Part shown: positions 33,518 through 44,290 of the stretch, in pieces
How the letters are laid out: the number at the start of each line of letters is the position of its first letter
Numbering within the stretch: position 1 is the first letter of the stretch
Assembly: GCA_015179125.1 (NCBI GenBank)
Contig: WHVA01000146.1
Location: 162,555 to 226,554, forward strand
Source: Gautieria morchelliformis
Taxonomy: Eukaryota; Basidiomycota; Agaricomycetes; Gomphales; Gomphaceae
DNA length: 64,000 nt
Direction of reading: 5' to 3'
Notes under the pieces: model-generated
Databases searched by the model: none
What the model was told of the DNA's origin: nothing
The model's input: the letters and a program-made list of their open reading frames with translations, nothing else
Made by a program: the position numbers and the translations under genes

Positions 33518-35216
33518 ATGGGTTGTCTCGTTCGTATCGTAGCTGTAATCCTCGCTGGTAGCCATCTCGCAGTTCAAGTCACAGCACAAGCGGTGAGCAG
33601 CCAACCGTCTTGGTGAAGAGACGCTCATGCTCACCCATTGTAAAGACGACTACTGCGATTTGTACCACTACGACCTGGGTAAGCAACCGTCCATGTCCTT
33701 ATTGAAGTGGGGCCTCAGCTATTGTCGTTTAGACGTTTAATCAAGAAGATGTCAGCCCTTGCCTGGGTGAGTATTCATACTGTATGTATCAGACAGCTCT
33801 CCTCTCCTAAACTTGCCTACAGTTGCCACTTCACTCCAAGCCATATGCAAGGCCGGCAGTATGTTATATCCCAGTACATCGTCAGGTCTCCATACTCAGA
33901 CGTACACCCAGCGTCTCCCATCCCCGCCCTTACACCTGGGCTCCACTACACCGGGCCCCTGGCGGGATTCTCAAACCCCTGTGCATGCAGCACTGTAACC
34001 TACTCAATGGTCGCAGCTTGTGCTGCCTGCCAAGGCGGAATTATTGACACATGCATAACGTCTACATTTATTCCCAACTCTTGTCCGCCTTACCAGGTGT
34101 CACAGATGGATGGATTGGGAGACCAATTGTACTGCCTCACAGATATCCCTCTCCTCGTGTGTAGTATTCTCTCACCTATGTGCAGTGACGCTGAACCTTC
34201 TTCATCTCAGTTTTCCCCTCACCATTCCGTTGGGTACGACCGTCCCATCCTGGGCATATCTCGATGTCACTGTGTGTTCACATTTATTGTCTCTCCCTCC
34301 CTTCAACTAAACATCTCATAAGACTACTGGCGCCTGGGATGCGACCGCCGCGAATAACGCCCATAATAATGGCTAGTTTACATTCTTCTCCTCGTTCGAG
34401 ATCTTGACGATTCCTTGCCACACAGGCGCCCCCGACTCATCTGCTACCGGACCGACATCTACGGCCTCACACACTCTCCCCACTAATGGCCACTCATCTT
34501 CATCTTCCGGTGGCTCCAAAACCCCCGTCGGCGCAATCGCAGGTTGCGTCGCTGGGGGCGTCGTTGTTCTTCTACTTATCGGCAGCCTCGTCTTCTTTTT
34601 TGTTTGTCGCAATAAACGCACTAGGTCTAGCGCCCCGAGTATCCAGTATGTCCAGGGTGGGCTTCAGAGCAACGAGAAGTTTGATCCATCATTGTACCCG
34701 CAATCATTGGTACCCCCCGCCACGCCATATTATGTGAATACAAATCAGGCACAAGGTGTGACACCATTGCAAAATGTACCCCAGGTTCAAGAGGAGCCAC
34801 AGAAGTTCTATGTATGCTGGTATCACTATTCCCTGTCTGCACAACTCACTCGATTGCGTTATATAAATTTATAGGACCCTGCGGATCCATCCACCTTTCC
34901 GTCGTTTGCGCCAAGTTCGAGTTCTGGCTACACAGGCCCCGCACCATCAGGAGTACCGCATAGCGATATCGTGCCGCCCAGTTCTTACAGTGGAGAAGCA
35001 CATCCCAGGTCTTACGATACTACACCTTACGGTAGTCAAGCATCTTCAACACCGTATGGTGCTGCCACCCTTCATGAGCCAGCCTCGCCCACGCGGTCTT
35101 TCAGCCAGCAGATGTTTGGCGGAAGCGTATATGCCCCGGTGCCGCTCGCCCCTCCTCAACAGTTCCAGGTGCCACAGCAATCTACCCGGGGCTATAATGG
35201 AATGGCGGAGCTATAA
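33518..35216 (+). CDS. Secreted/membrane protein with Ser/Thr-rich linker and one TM helix
   Basis: Ten exons could be read: 33518-33592, 33646-33678, 33733-33766, 33823-33858, 33900-34050, 34106-34156, 34211-34271, 34323-34371, 34426-34811 and 34875-35216. Exon 1 is a signal peptide (MGCLVRIVAVILAG). The ectodomain has a Cys-rich core (PCACSTVTYSMVAACAACQGG) and IPLGTTVPSWAYLDVT, blocks I know from basidiomycete membrane proteins of unknown function. A Ser/Thr linker, TM helix (VGAIAGCVAGGVVVLLLIGS) and Arg/Lys stop-transfer follow, then a Pro/Ser/Tyr-rich cytosolic tail. Two odd donors: AT at 34051 (GT expected) and GC at 34372. Frame is kept throughout, so the gene may work, but those donors weaken the case. 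Confidence 0.75.
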
Positions 35217-35412
35217 GGGCTCGGAGATGTTAGGCGTGTATGTGTTGATGCTTATTTGCATATGGGCGGAGAAGAGAAGACATGACTGGCAGGCACAGCT
35301 ACATGTCGCATTGCCTTTGTCTATCTTTGTGGACATCCTTACTATCTATTGACCTACAGGAAAGGGCCCAGTGCTGTACTACAATAATGTGATTGTGATT
35401 TGGACGTCTTTG

Positions 35413-35940
35413 TCAGGTTCCTGGGCTGGAGAAGTCCAGGCCTATATCTAGCTTCCTTAGGAATGACATCCCAAGGATTGCGCCATAGTATTTGATGTTT
35501 GTCATGTCAAAATACTCATCATGAGTTTTGCGACTGAATTTAATGGTTGTATGTGTTCCATAGTTAATCATGGAATGACTACTGATGCAGGCCAATTGTA
35601 ATGCAATTGGTTGCTCCATGGGAAATGTTTTCATGCCCGTGACACATGTGAACTGAGGGAATATTAGTATCCCTTCACTTCCACTGTCGAGGAGACAATG
35701 GGCCTTCATGCCATTGATATCCCAGTACCCCGAGAGGGTACATTTCTGGTGGTGCAGCCATGCTGGCTGAGCACATTGTTTGCTCCAATGATGGTACATC
35801 AGCTCAGCTGCCTTGTCAGGGGCAGTCAATGTGCATGCTGCCATCACTTTGGTGGCAGTACCACTGTTGGGTGCAAGTCTGAGCATTCTGGACCATTACA
35901 CATTATTAGTGGCTTCCTCATCCCATTCATAACCCATTCA
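35413..35940 (-). pseudogene. Ty3/gypsy retropepsin fragment
   Basis: A frame with CLLDSGSEGILIFPQFTCV (active site DSGS), then PIALQLACISS, EYFDMTNIKYYGAILGMSFL and LDIGLDFSSPG. This is the usual layout of an Agaricomycete gypsy protease. Gag before it and RT after it are missing. It lies about 20 bp from an R1 LTR of the same orientation and may have belonged to the R1 element, with gag deleted. Confidence 0.8.
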
Positions 35941-35960
35941 TAATATTGGGATGGCTCATG

Positions 35961-36989
35961 TGTCAAGATTGATTTTTAGGCATTAATATCGTGTATTAGT
36001 GAACACAGCGAATGCCCAAATAACTTGTGCGAATAAGTATGCCGTTCGGTGAATAGGTGAACCAATGAATGTTCACAAGGTAAGAGGGTTGCCTGAATGG
36101 GGCTCACCTGTCTACAGTCGTAGCAAAATGGCCCGTGACACTTGACGATGCAACGTGCAAGGTGTCATGGAAGGGCTGTCTAAGTAGTGACAATCCCTTC
36201 GCCAGCAAAGGTGCTCCTTCGGAGGCCTTCGCCAACAGCACAGAAAATGGTTCGAAGGCTAAGGTAATGAAGATGAAGTATGAGAACTCACCAGTGGCGC
36301 CTAAGTCCTCTGCTAGTCGAAGATGGAAATCTCCAAGAGAAGGCTTAAGACGATGACCACAGCGAGGTCAAATTTGCACAAGATGAACGACATATGATAA
36401 TTGAACTGGGAATATACATGCGAATGTAAACTACTTATATCGAATGTTCGCAAGGTATTAGCGAATAGGAAAGAGGCCATCATGAGTTAGGGCTGGATAG
36501 GGGTGCGCAGTCATGATACTAAGTAGATGGAATAAACATACAATAGAGTGAGGGGAGAATGCGAACATGAAACGACAGAGAGTAAAGGGGGCGAAGGCAC
36601 TTATGGACAAAACTATGTCTTGGGACCCGCATACATGCTACCCTGCACGGACTCTTCGTTTACTGGGTTGATCCCGCATGACCTATGGAAGGGACGTCCT
36701 GCGAACACACTTTGGCCATACGAACACTCAATGGGGTTGGATTAAGAAGATGATGGGGTTAATGATGAACCATCATGCCGGATGACTGGTATCGATCATA
36801 TTTGATGGCGTGCCTGCTGGCGAAATGCGTGAGGAGCGAATAGCGGTTTGGAGAATGGGGCGAACAGCGAGTAGAGTGGACGTGGAGGGGGAGTGGTCGG
36901 TGAGTGCGGCGAACTCTGGCGAAGATGCTAGGGAGTGACGAGGGGGAACATAGAGGTAGCGCGGTTGGAGAAATAAACCGGTCATGACA
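35961..36989 (-). repeat. R1 LTR, copy c (1029 bp)
   Basis: On the minus strand it starts TGTCATGACCGG and ends in ...TTGACA at 35961. It is alignable with 39089-40121 along its whole length. No matching 5-bp duplication flanks it (TCATG left, ATGCT right), and it separates a gypsy protease piece from Copia-C integrase, so it is not a simple solo LTR. It is probably the 5' LTR of a truncated R1 element inserted in Copia-C. Confidence 0.75.
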
Positions 36990-37712
36990 ATGCTCCCATT
37001 TGTCTGTGGCTTCCGAGCTTGTCACCTGTTTCAGTATGTACCCATACCTTTTCACCCCATTCATGTACTTGCCTCAAAAGGTGTTTATGGTTCATCAGCC
37101 AAACTACGTGTCATGCTGCTTCACCCCACGGGAACCTCAGGAGGCTGCTGGCATGCAATAGGGCACAGATTCATTTGATGATCATGCAATTGTGGTGTTT
37201 GGCGACTCCATTGTGCTGAGGAGTGTCATGCACGGTAAGCTTCTGTACTGTGCCCTTTCACTTGAGGTATTGCTCAAAGTCCTTTCCCAAGTATTTGCCA
37301 CCTTGATCAGAGTGTAATACTTTGATGTGAGCATTGAGCTGTGTGCTGCACCAGGTGTCATATTCCTAGAAGGCAGTGAGAGCTTCATCTTTCGTGCACA
37401 ACAGGTACAGGTGAGTTAACCGAGACATATCATCTGTGAATGTGATATAATAACACTTTCCAGCCTTCGTCGTGACTGGGGCGGGCCCCCATAAGTCGCT
37501 GTGCACTTTGTCTCCAAAAATGGAGGCACGACTACCCTGTCTGACCTTTGGGACAGGTTGTGGGTCGCTTTCGCATACACGCAAGATTCACAGAAGAAGG
37601 TTTCTCCTGTTGACAGTATGTCAAGTTTCATCCCTGTCACAAAACCCATCGTAACCAATCTTTTGGCTATTTCAGGGCAGATGTGTCCCATTCGACAATG
37701 GAATTGGTCTAG
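36990..37712 (-). pseudogene. Copia-C pre-integrase and integrase fragment
   Basis: Blocks parallel Copia-B: RMGHICPEIAKRLV, FFCESCVYAKAT, EVHSDLWGPAPV in slipped frames, TDDMSRLTHLYLL, and later WGEAA.HVVWLMNH and HEWGEKVWVHTETGDKL at 37070-37000. Stops and frameshifts are frequent. The right border, 37712, is the TCTAG duplication of the solo LTR. Confidence 0.8.
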
Positions 37713-38366
37713 TGTTATGACCGTTCATTTCCGACTTCTGACCTTCAGTTCCACAACACTTTCCGCTCCTCCGATATTTCCGACATTCCGCCCATTGTTC
37801 TATTCCCTTGTTCTTTCGACTCTATTACTCGGACACTCCGGACCCGCTTCATCGTTCATCAAGATCATATATCCGGTCACCCTTGTAGTTCATTGTCAGA
37901 CATGTTTTCCCGACCCCTTGTCCTTTGCCATTGTTTTACCTTACCCTGAACCCCCCTTGTAGTCCCATTGTTCCCAATTAGTTAGTTCCCACGCATTGTC
38001 TACTCGACTTCCGCTTCCCCCGGAATTTGCTTAGTACTACCCCATTACCTGTTGTCTCAGCTCTTTGTATAAAAACGTGTCATGTATGTCTGTTATTCTG
38101 CAATCAGATAATCACCTTCGATACTTGATTTCCTTCGCTCCATCTCCTGTTCTTAGCACAGCGAGTCTAGAAAGACCTCAGTCTCTCTGCCTTCCATCTT
38201 CCACCTCAATTCCGCCTCAAGTTCTGACCAACCTTCAGTTCAGTACATTCCGACTTCTGACCCATTTCCGAAATACCTAGGACGATAGTTCATTGGGGGC
38301 GCAACCTACAAGTTGAAGCCGCTGTCCTTTCCAGTTCCAACTTAGCGGAAATATCGATACGTAACA
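37713..38366 (+). repeat. Solo LTR (654 bp) inserted in Copia-C
   Basis: Starts TGTTATGACC and ends ATACGTAACA, flanked by TCTAG at 37708-37712 and 38367-38371. Copia-C coding sequence resumes exactly on both sides. It contains CGGTCACC- and CTTTGTATAAAA-like sequence (near 38065) that could be its promoter. The family has no other copy in the window. The strand is uncertain, because LTR ends are symmetric; plus is assumed from the TATA-like sequence. Confidence 0.85.
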
Positions 38367-38371
38367 TCTAG

Positions 38372-39088
38372 GGTGAGTACTTCCTCCACTGAATTTGCAG
38401 TTTCAAGCTCATGAGAGACGCGATAGAGGCCATGTCCTGATTTTGGGACCATGCTGACAGGTGTTCCATTTTGCTCCTGTATTTCACATTTGCCATCTGC
38501 AAACATTACTGCCCACGTCGTTGAGCCATCCGATCGATATGAGTGTGTAACCGACGTCTGGTGAGTACAGCACCTCAGTTAAATTTAGCTGAGATGTTGT
38601 AATCCCGTTCGGTACGTCTATTACCATCTCTCCCATGCCGATGGCTTTGAAACTTTTTTCGTTTTGCAGCCTGAAAGGACTTAGGGGTAATAGCAGTAAA
38701 ACCTGTTACTGCATCACAGTATGGGGTGATATGCCTTGTGCATCCGGTGTCATAGACTTCGGTCCGAGTTGTGTTTGTCAATGCTGATGAGTGAACAACT
38801 ATTGCTTTCATCAGTTATAGGCAATTCCTCGGCTTCGTGACCATTTTCTGAGTCATCACCCACTTCAGAAAACCAGTTGTCAGCACAATCTTCATCAGAG
38901 TCGGACTCATAGTTTGACAATCGCTGAGGTAGCTCATCATCCGAGTGACAATCGGCCAAGAAGGCAGCACCGTCTTCGTCATCAGATTCCACAGCGGCAT
39001 TGGCAGAGCCCCCACCTCTAGGTGAGTTGCGTTTCTTGTCACCTATCACCTTGGCAGGTTTAGGACACTAATTTTTCTAGTGTCCCAT
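38372..39088 (-). pseudogene. Copia-C gag tail and protease
   Basis: Zinc-knuckle half, then basic GDKKRNSPRGGGSANAAV, acidic ESDDEDGAAF and NYESDSDED, then the protease frame EVYDTGCTRHITPYCDAV (Copia-B has YDSGCTRHITPY). Further on, ITPKSFQAAK shows the reading frame that is broken in Copia-B at the same place. Frameshifts separate gag and protease. Confidence 0.82.
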
Positions 39089-40121
39089 TGTCAAGATGTG
39101 TTTTTAGGCGTTAATATCGTGTATTAGTGAACACAGCGAATGCCCGAATAACTTGTGCAAATAAGTATGCCGTTCGGCGAATAAGTGAACCGATGAATGT
39201 TCATGAAACAAGAGGGTTGCCCGAACGGGGCTCGCCCTATCTACAGTCGTAGCGAAATAGCTCGCAGCACTTGACGACGTAACGTGCAAGATATCGCGGA
39301 AGGGCTGTCTAAGTTTCGACGGTCCCTTCACTGGCGAAGGTGCTCCTTCAGAGCCCTTCGCCAACAGCATAGAAAGTAGTTCGAAGGCTTAAGGTAACGA
39401 AGATGAAGTATGAGAACTCACCAGTGATGCCTAAGTCCTTGGCTGGTTGAAGATAGGAATCTTCAAGGAGAGGCTCAAGACGATGATCACAGCGAGGTCA
39501 AGTTTGCACAAGATGGACGACATATGATAATTGAACTGGGGAATATACATGCGAATGTAAACTACTTTTATCGAATGTTTGCAAGGTATTAGCGAATAGG
39601 AAAGAGGCCGTCGTGAGTTAGGGCCGGATCGGGGTGTGCAGTCATGATACTAATTAGATGGAATAAACATACAATAGAGTGAGGGAAGAATGTGAACATG
39701 AAACAACGGAGAGTAAAAGGGGGCGAAGGCACTTATGGACAAAACCATGTCTTGGGACCCGCATACATGCTACCCTGCACGGACTCTTCGTTTACTGGGT
39801 TGATCCCGCACGACCTATGGAAGGAATGCCCTGCGAACGCACTTTGGCCATACGAACACCCAATGGGGTTGGATTAAGAAGATGATGGGGCTAATGATGA
39901 ACCATCATGCCGGGTGAATGGTATCGATCATATTTGATGGCGTGCCTGCTGGCGAAATGCGCGAGCAGCGAATAGCGGTTCGGAGGATGGGGCGAACAGC
40001 GAGTAGAGTGGACGTAGAGGAGGAGTGGTCGGTAGGTGCGGTGAACTCTGACGAAGATGCTAGGGAGTGACGAGGGGGAACATGGAGGTAACACGGTAGG
40101 AGAAATAAACCGGTCAGGACA
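39089..40121 (-). repeat. Solo LTR, family R1, copy d (1033 bp)
   Basis: Flanked by CCCAT at 39084-39088 and 40122-40126. It splits the gag zinc knuckle of Copia-C: CWTCGDMG on one side, H and the last Cys on the other. It is inverted relative to copy a and nearly collinear with copy c. Confidence 0.9.
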
Positions 40122-40895
40122 CCCATGTCTCCACAGGTCCAGCAAGTCCCCTTTGGTTTTCACTCAAACTTTTTTCCCTTTCCATTTCCTGATACAAACA
40201 TTGCCTCATCTTTTTCTTCAGCCTTTCCACCAGCATGCACAGGACGACCTACAGCATGATGCTCATACTCTTCTGACGCTAGTGTGATAAGATAAGCTCG
40301 TCAGGGTCAATAGTCTTGGTTGAACTGTATAACTTGGCGCTGCCAGGAGGTTTGATGCGAAGGCCTGAAAGGTGAGACGGGAGGGATTTAATGATGGTTG
40401 AACGGTAATCTTTTTCTTCAATGTCTACTCTGAATGTGGCTCACTCTTCCTTTTTGATGCATAGGCCGTCAAGAAGCTCGCGCACGTTTCCTCTGTCAGG
40501 GCACCTTGACTCCATGAAATGGGAGCACAAGTCTGCCTGCGCAAATGCACAAACTCAGTTACAATGAGATCCCATCGATAATTTAGGGATGCCTTGCCAT
40601 GGACACGGATAAGAGTGGTGTTGGGGATACAGTGAGTGAGGAGAGCTTTTGCCATACAATCGTCCTTGACCCATTTATTCAGGGCTTCCTCTTCGTTGGT
40701 TGTGGGTGGTGAGCTGACAGCCAGCTGTGCGATCGAGCCATTGAAGTGTCCCCACAGGCCTTTGGCTTCAACAGCATCTTGGAAATGCATTGAGAACACA
40801 GTCCAGTTGAGACCGTTGGCCAGGAGTTTCAGGACTGAGGAAGGGAGGAGGTCGGTCGTGGTGAGAGTTGTAGTAGACATGAAGAAAAGGGACAA
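40122..40895 (-). pseudogene. Copia-C gag, N-terminal part
   Basis: The frame starts at about 40880 (MSTTTLTTTDLLPSSV) and runs through LNWTVFSMHFQDAVEAKGLW, WVKDDCMAKALLTHCIP and TLIRVHGKASL. These match the UBN2-type gag of Copia-B nearly residue by residue. After about 40500 frameshifts scramble the reading, but LRVRR-type and knuckle remnants can be followed to the CCCAT target site. Confidence 0.82.
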
Positions 40896-40919
40896 CGGGG
40901 AACAATCTTAGGAATGTAT

Positions 40920-41100
40920 GTGGTGCCCAATAACCTGTAAGAAACACTTATGCGATGATCTCAGTGTTTGCATGCGAGAGCATAAGTCAAACAACTGAGG
41001 GAGATTGTACATAAATGAGAGCCTTTTATATTCTCAATCACAATAGATGGTCTGAAATAGAAGACAAAGAAATGTCTTGCATCCTACGCAAGACTAATAC
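40920..41100 (-). repeat. Copia-C primer-binding site and LTR end
   Basis: On the minus strand TTCTTACA is followed by GGTTATTGGGCACCAC, as in Copia-B (TTCTTACAGGTTATTGGG). The LTR extends right from 40936 with homology to the Copia-B LTR (TGTAAGAA..TTATGC.ATGATCTCAGT.TTTGC). Its outer edge was not found. Confidence 0.7.
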
Positions 41101-41264
41101 CTTCTATGGAGTTCCAAAGGGTGATGATGTAATGCGTGGGCGCTCACATGTTTGTTACTCCAACAAGCTCGTGATTGCTCATTACAGAAAAATCAGTCGA
41201 AGTCACATGACAACCAAACACCCACAAGCTAAGTAGTCGGTTGCCTCTACTCTCCTAGTCCTGT

Positions 41265-41690
41265 GCTTTTCTGCAGATCTCTCTCTCATGCACGGTTTGG
41301 AGGTCATGTGTTCAATCAATATGAGGTTAGTATCAGGCTCCTGTGACGCTACTGCCAAGTTCTCAGAGATTCATAGCAGGAAGGCCATGCAGACCTTCGT
41401 GGGCCACAAGTCTGACATTAACACTGTGAGTTGAAAGCTTTACTTACACTGTGAGTTGAAAGCTTTACTTACACTGTGAGTTGAAAGCTTTACTTACACA
41501 TTTTGACCCCAGTTCTCACACCTCGATCACTTTTTCCCTACTGGTTACGCCTTTGCAACAGGGTCTTATGATGCTTCCTGCCACTTATTCAACATTCGTG
41601 CTGATCTTGAACTGAACTCATTTGCACACAACACTCGCATTTGCTACGTCAAGTTCAACCAACATTATTGCAGATAATGCTGAGTGAGCT
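41265..41690 (+). pseudogene. Heterotrimeric G-protein beta subunit relic (WD40)
   Basis: Exon-like block 41275-41426 reads LVSGSCDATAKF, IHSRKAMQTFVGHKSDINT. After an intron with acceptor CCCCAG (41510) comes [31 protein letters not shown]. The pair matches two adjoining WD repeats of G-beta (GACDATAKLWD, GHESDIN, FFPNG, TGSDDASCRLFDIRAD). WD blades before and after are missing and stops follow at about 41670. G-beta works with G-alpha/gamma in pheromone and nutrient signalling; this copy cannot. Whether it came by retroposition is unlikely, as it keeps an intron. Confidence 0.85.
41421..41495 (+). repeat. Perfect 25-bp triplicate inside the G-beta intron
   Basis: Three identical units, each ACACTGTGAGTTGAAAGC plus TTTACTT, at 41421, 41446 and 41471. 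Each unit carries the exon end ACT and donor GTGAGT, so the 5' splice site itself is triplicated. Confidence 0.9.
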
Positions 41691-41869
41691 GCAAAGTCTG
41701 CTCTCGCCAATGCAATGGTTAGTCCCAGTGTTAATTTCTCATGCATACTGCCGCTGAACTTGGCGTGTGACCGTCTATAGCTCAAAAAGCGCTAGTAGCA
41801 GCTGGTATTTCTCCTTAGCCATGATAAGCGGATACCTGTATAGCCAGGCTGTATATACAAATATATGGT

Positions 41870-42600
41870 TCATGTGCACCGTACGCCCTCTGCACCTACT
41901 GCACGTACGGTACACGTGCACCGTCCCCCCGTATGCAAGCACGGTGCATGCGCCCCGTGCACCCTCCCGACGTACGGTGCGCTCGAACCATACGCCCTCT
42001 CCACTCTCCACGTGCGGTTCACGTCCACCGTCCCGCCGTATGCACGTACAGTGCCCATGCACGGTCCTGCCATATGCAAGTACGGTTCGCGTCCACCGTC
42101 CGCAGTACGCACGTACGATGCACGGGAACCGCACGCACGAACGGGGCATGGGAACCGACCGCCCCCTGTGCATGCACGTACGGCTCGTGTGCACCATCCG
42201 CTGTACGCATGTACGGTGCACACGCACCGTCCCGCCGCATGCATGTACGGTTCACATCCACCGTCCGCCATCTCCACGTACGGTGCGCATGCACCATCCC
42301 GCCGCATGCACATACGGTTCGCGCGCACCGTCCCGCCGCATGCACGTACGTTCACATCCACCATCCGCCATCTCCACGTACAGTTCGTGTGCACCGTCTG
42401 CTGTACGCACGTACGGTGCACGTGCACCGTCCACCATCTCCACGTACGGTGCACGTGCACCATCCGCTGTATGCACGTGGGCGGTGAACAGGAACCTCAC
42501 CCACCAATGGCGCACAGGAGCTGTGCACGGTGAATGTACGTATGGCTCACATGCACCGTCCGCCCTCTGCATGTCCGGTTCACGTGCACGTGCACCAGTA
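41870..42600 (+). repeat. 33/34-bp minisatellite rich in CGTACG and GTGCAC
   Basis: About twenty diverged units of the form GTACGGTTCACATCCACC plus GTCCGCCATCTCCAC, in 33- and 34-bp versions. Typical internal words are ACGTACGGT, GTGCACGTGCACC and the palindromes CGTACG/GTGCAC. Long open frames occur in several frames of both strands because units are mostly a multiple of three and lack stops; I do not take them as genes. Diverged units continue sparsely to about 42820. Confidence 0.9.
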
Positions 42601-42631
42601 GCCGTCTCTGCGCGAAATTTGGTCGTTCAGG

Positions 42632-42913
42632 ATGAGATCAGCAAAAGATGGAGTATAGCAGGTACCATCCTCTCCATTCACGGATGGTGAAGGGTGTACA
42701 GCAACCGTAAGCCCTCTGCCTGGACGGTTCACGTGGATGGTCCGCCCTCTGCACGTCCGGCGCACAGGAACCGTACACCACCGTCGCCACCGTTGCCACG
42801 TACGGTTCACGCGCGCCACAAGCCGTCTCTGTGAGTAATTCAGTTAAGGTCTCCAAAAGGTGGAGTATAGCATGCACCATCCTTTCCACTCTCGAATGCT
42901 GAAGGGTGCACAA
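42632..42913 (+). repeat. Direct repeat pair (about 65 bp) beside the minisatellite
   Basis: 42644-42700 and 42855-42913 share TGGAGTATAGCA, ACCATCC, CCA and ATGCTGAAGGGTG with few differences; minisatellite-like units lie between. This suggests a larger repeat unit of about 210 bp. Confidence 0.7.
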
Positions 42914-43327
42914 CATATGGAGCTACTCCACAGCTGTCATCCATGTCTCTCAAGTGAGTTGGCTGAGCTTGGCCTCACATCCAGCTGGATGGCGGTGAAA
43001 GTTGTCGTGGGAGAAGCAACAAGCATGCAACGGCGCGTCGTGGGCATGTCACATGACACCATGGAGAACCAAGCAACAATGCCTGCAACGGGTCGCGGGC
43101 ACGTCACTTGAATACATACAAACTGATCCAACTGGTCATAAACTGCCACTCCAAATAATCTCCCTATGACTCCTGATTCATAAGGAAAGAAAGGCCCTGG
43201 TTCAGGTTACAACATTCTGCATGCAGGCATTCAGATTGTAAGGAATGAGAGAACTGTGGCAGGTTCACATGGATGCAGTAAGGCAGTATAGGGGTGCTGT
43301 TCTCCTATGGCTTGTACATAAACACTA
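42914..43327. other. Unassigned spacer
   Basis: No recognised gene or repeat. Confidence 0.5.
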
Positions 43328-43942
43328 TTACATGCTAGCTGAGATGGCCATTCTTTGTCTTTTCAGACAGTTCCATACAGAAATGAAGACATGGGTGTAT
43401 ATGATAGCATGTGATTGGGACATGTAGCTGACCGACTTACAGATGTGGTGCAATCCACTATTGCCACGCTCTGCAGCACTCGTGTTGATCTGGGCAAGCC
43501 GTGGATCCAGGGTCGCATAAGTTGATAAAAAGGATGCGGGTGAACATTTGGTGTGCCCCCAGGCATGAAAGTCATCAACAGTGAACAACGTGTCGGCAAA
43601 AAATTCAGGTTCGCGGGTGAGACAGTATGGCCCCAGGGCACAGGCAAAATCATAGACAACCAATTTGGGGGCTATGGGCCAGCGTGTGAGAATTGCAGAA
43701 AAAACATCATTGCGGCCTTCACCACGGGGGATGCAGTGGAAGCCATAACAGATGCTGTGAGTACACCAACAGCACATAATACCACCTGTGAGCCCCTGAG
43801 TCTTGTAAGTGGAGTAGTATTTGGAGCACTCGCCACCACGATTCCCTGGTGGTTCAGATTTGGCATTATGGGGCAAACCTGGATACGAGGGGCGGATGCG
43901 GATGTTGTGTGTAAAAACACCAACTAGAATGAAGTTTAGCAT
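43328..43942 (-). pseudogene. KDZ-associated transposase-like protein, C-terminal fragment
   Basis: A 204-codon frame with KTQGLTGGIMCCWCTHSICYG, VVYDFACALGPYCLTREP, FTVDDFHAWGHTKCSPAS and NTSAAERGNSGLHHI. These blocks resemble the multi-Cys/His proteins that accompany KDZ (Kyakuja-Dileera-Zisupton) transposases in mushrooms. The Asp of YDFA, the Asp of VDDFH and the Glu of AAERGN could be a DDE set. The N-terminal domain is missing and no terminal repeats were seen. A transposase relic is the best reading; precise family not proved. Confidence 0.6.
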
Positions 43943-44105
43943 GAATATTAGTTTTAAGAGGGTATAAGTGGTGATGACCGTGGGGATACTCGGGTTACGA
44001 TTTCCAGCTTGAAGCTCTGCATCTCAGTGGTATCAATATATACGTGATCATATTCTGCTACTACTTCTGCTAGGTGTGAGATTCCTTAGGCTGTAGTGTA
44101 AAGCA

Positions 44106-44273
44106 TGTTGCTCGTGCGAGGTCACGTGATGCAGTCGACCAATATAGTAGTCTGAGTTCGAAGGGAAACCCTATCACTTTTCCCTTCGAACTCAGGTACG
44201 TACTGTTAGATACTCACTGAGCAGATAGTAATCCTCATCACTTTTCCCTTCGAACTCAGTCCTGCGCGCAACA
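44106..44273 (+). repeat. Copia-A 5' LTR with adjoining PBS
   Basis: Begins TGTTGCTCGTGCGAGG and ends GCGCGCAACA. It contains three copies of TTCGAA-GGGAAA/TTTCCCTTCGAA-type words (two are inverted), which could form a stem. GGTTATGGGCCTGCGCT follows at 44274-44290 as the primer-binding site. Confidence 0.93.
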
Positions 44274-44290
44274 GGTTATGGGCCTGCGCT

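Larger units (their letters stand above)
36990..41100 (-). mobile_element. Copia-C: decayed Ty1/copia element, sister of Copia-B
   Basis: Reading leftward: LTR edge ...TTCTTACA with PBS GGTTATTGGGCACCAC (40935-40920), gag N-terminus from 40895, zinc knuckle, acidic gag tail and protease (39088-38372), then GAG-pre-integrase and integrase (37712-36990). All blocks match Copia-B protein by eye. It is interrupted by two solo LTRs (39089-40121 and 37713-38366) and ends at an R1 LTR. RT, RNase H and the 3' LTR are gone. Confidence 0.85.

Noticed and set aside
41421-41495. CRISPR-like direct repeats
   Set aside because: Units are contiguous with no spacers and lie in an intron of a eukaryotic gene relic.
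41767-42690. Long open frames (up to 307 codons) on both strands
   Set aside because: They are made by the stop-free minisatellite, occur in several frames at once, and show only unit-derived Arg/His/Pro/Ser repeats.
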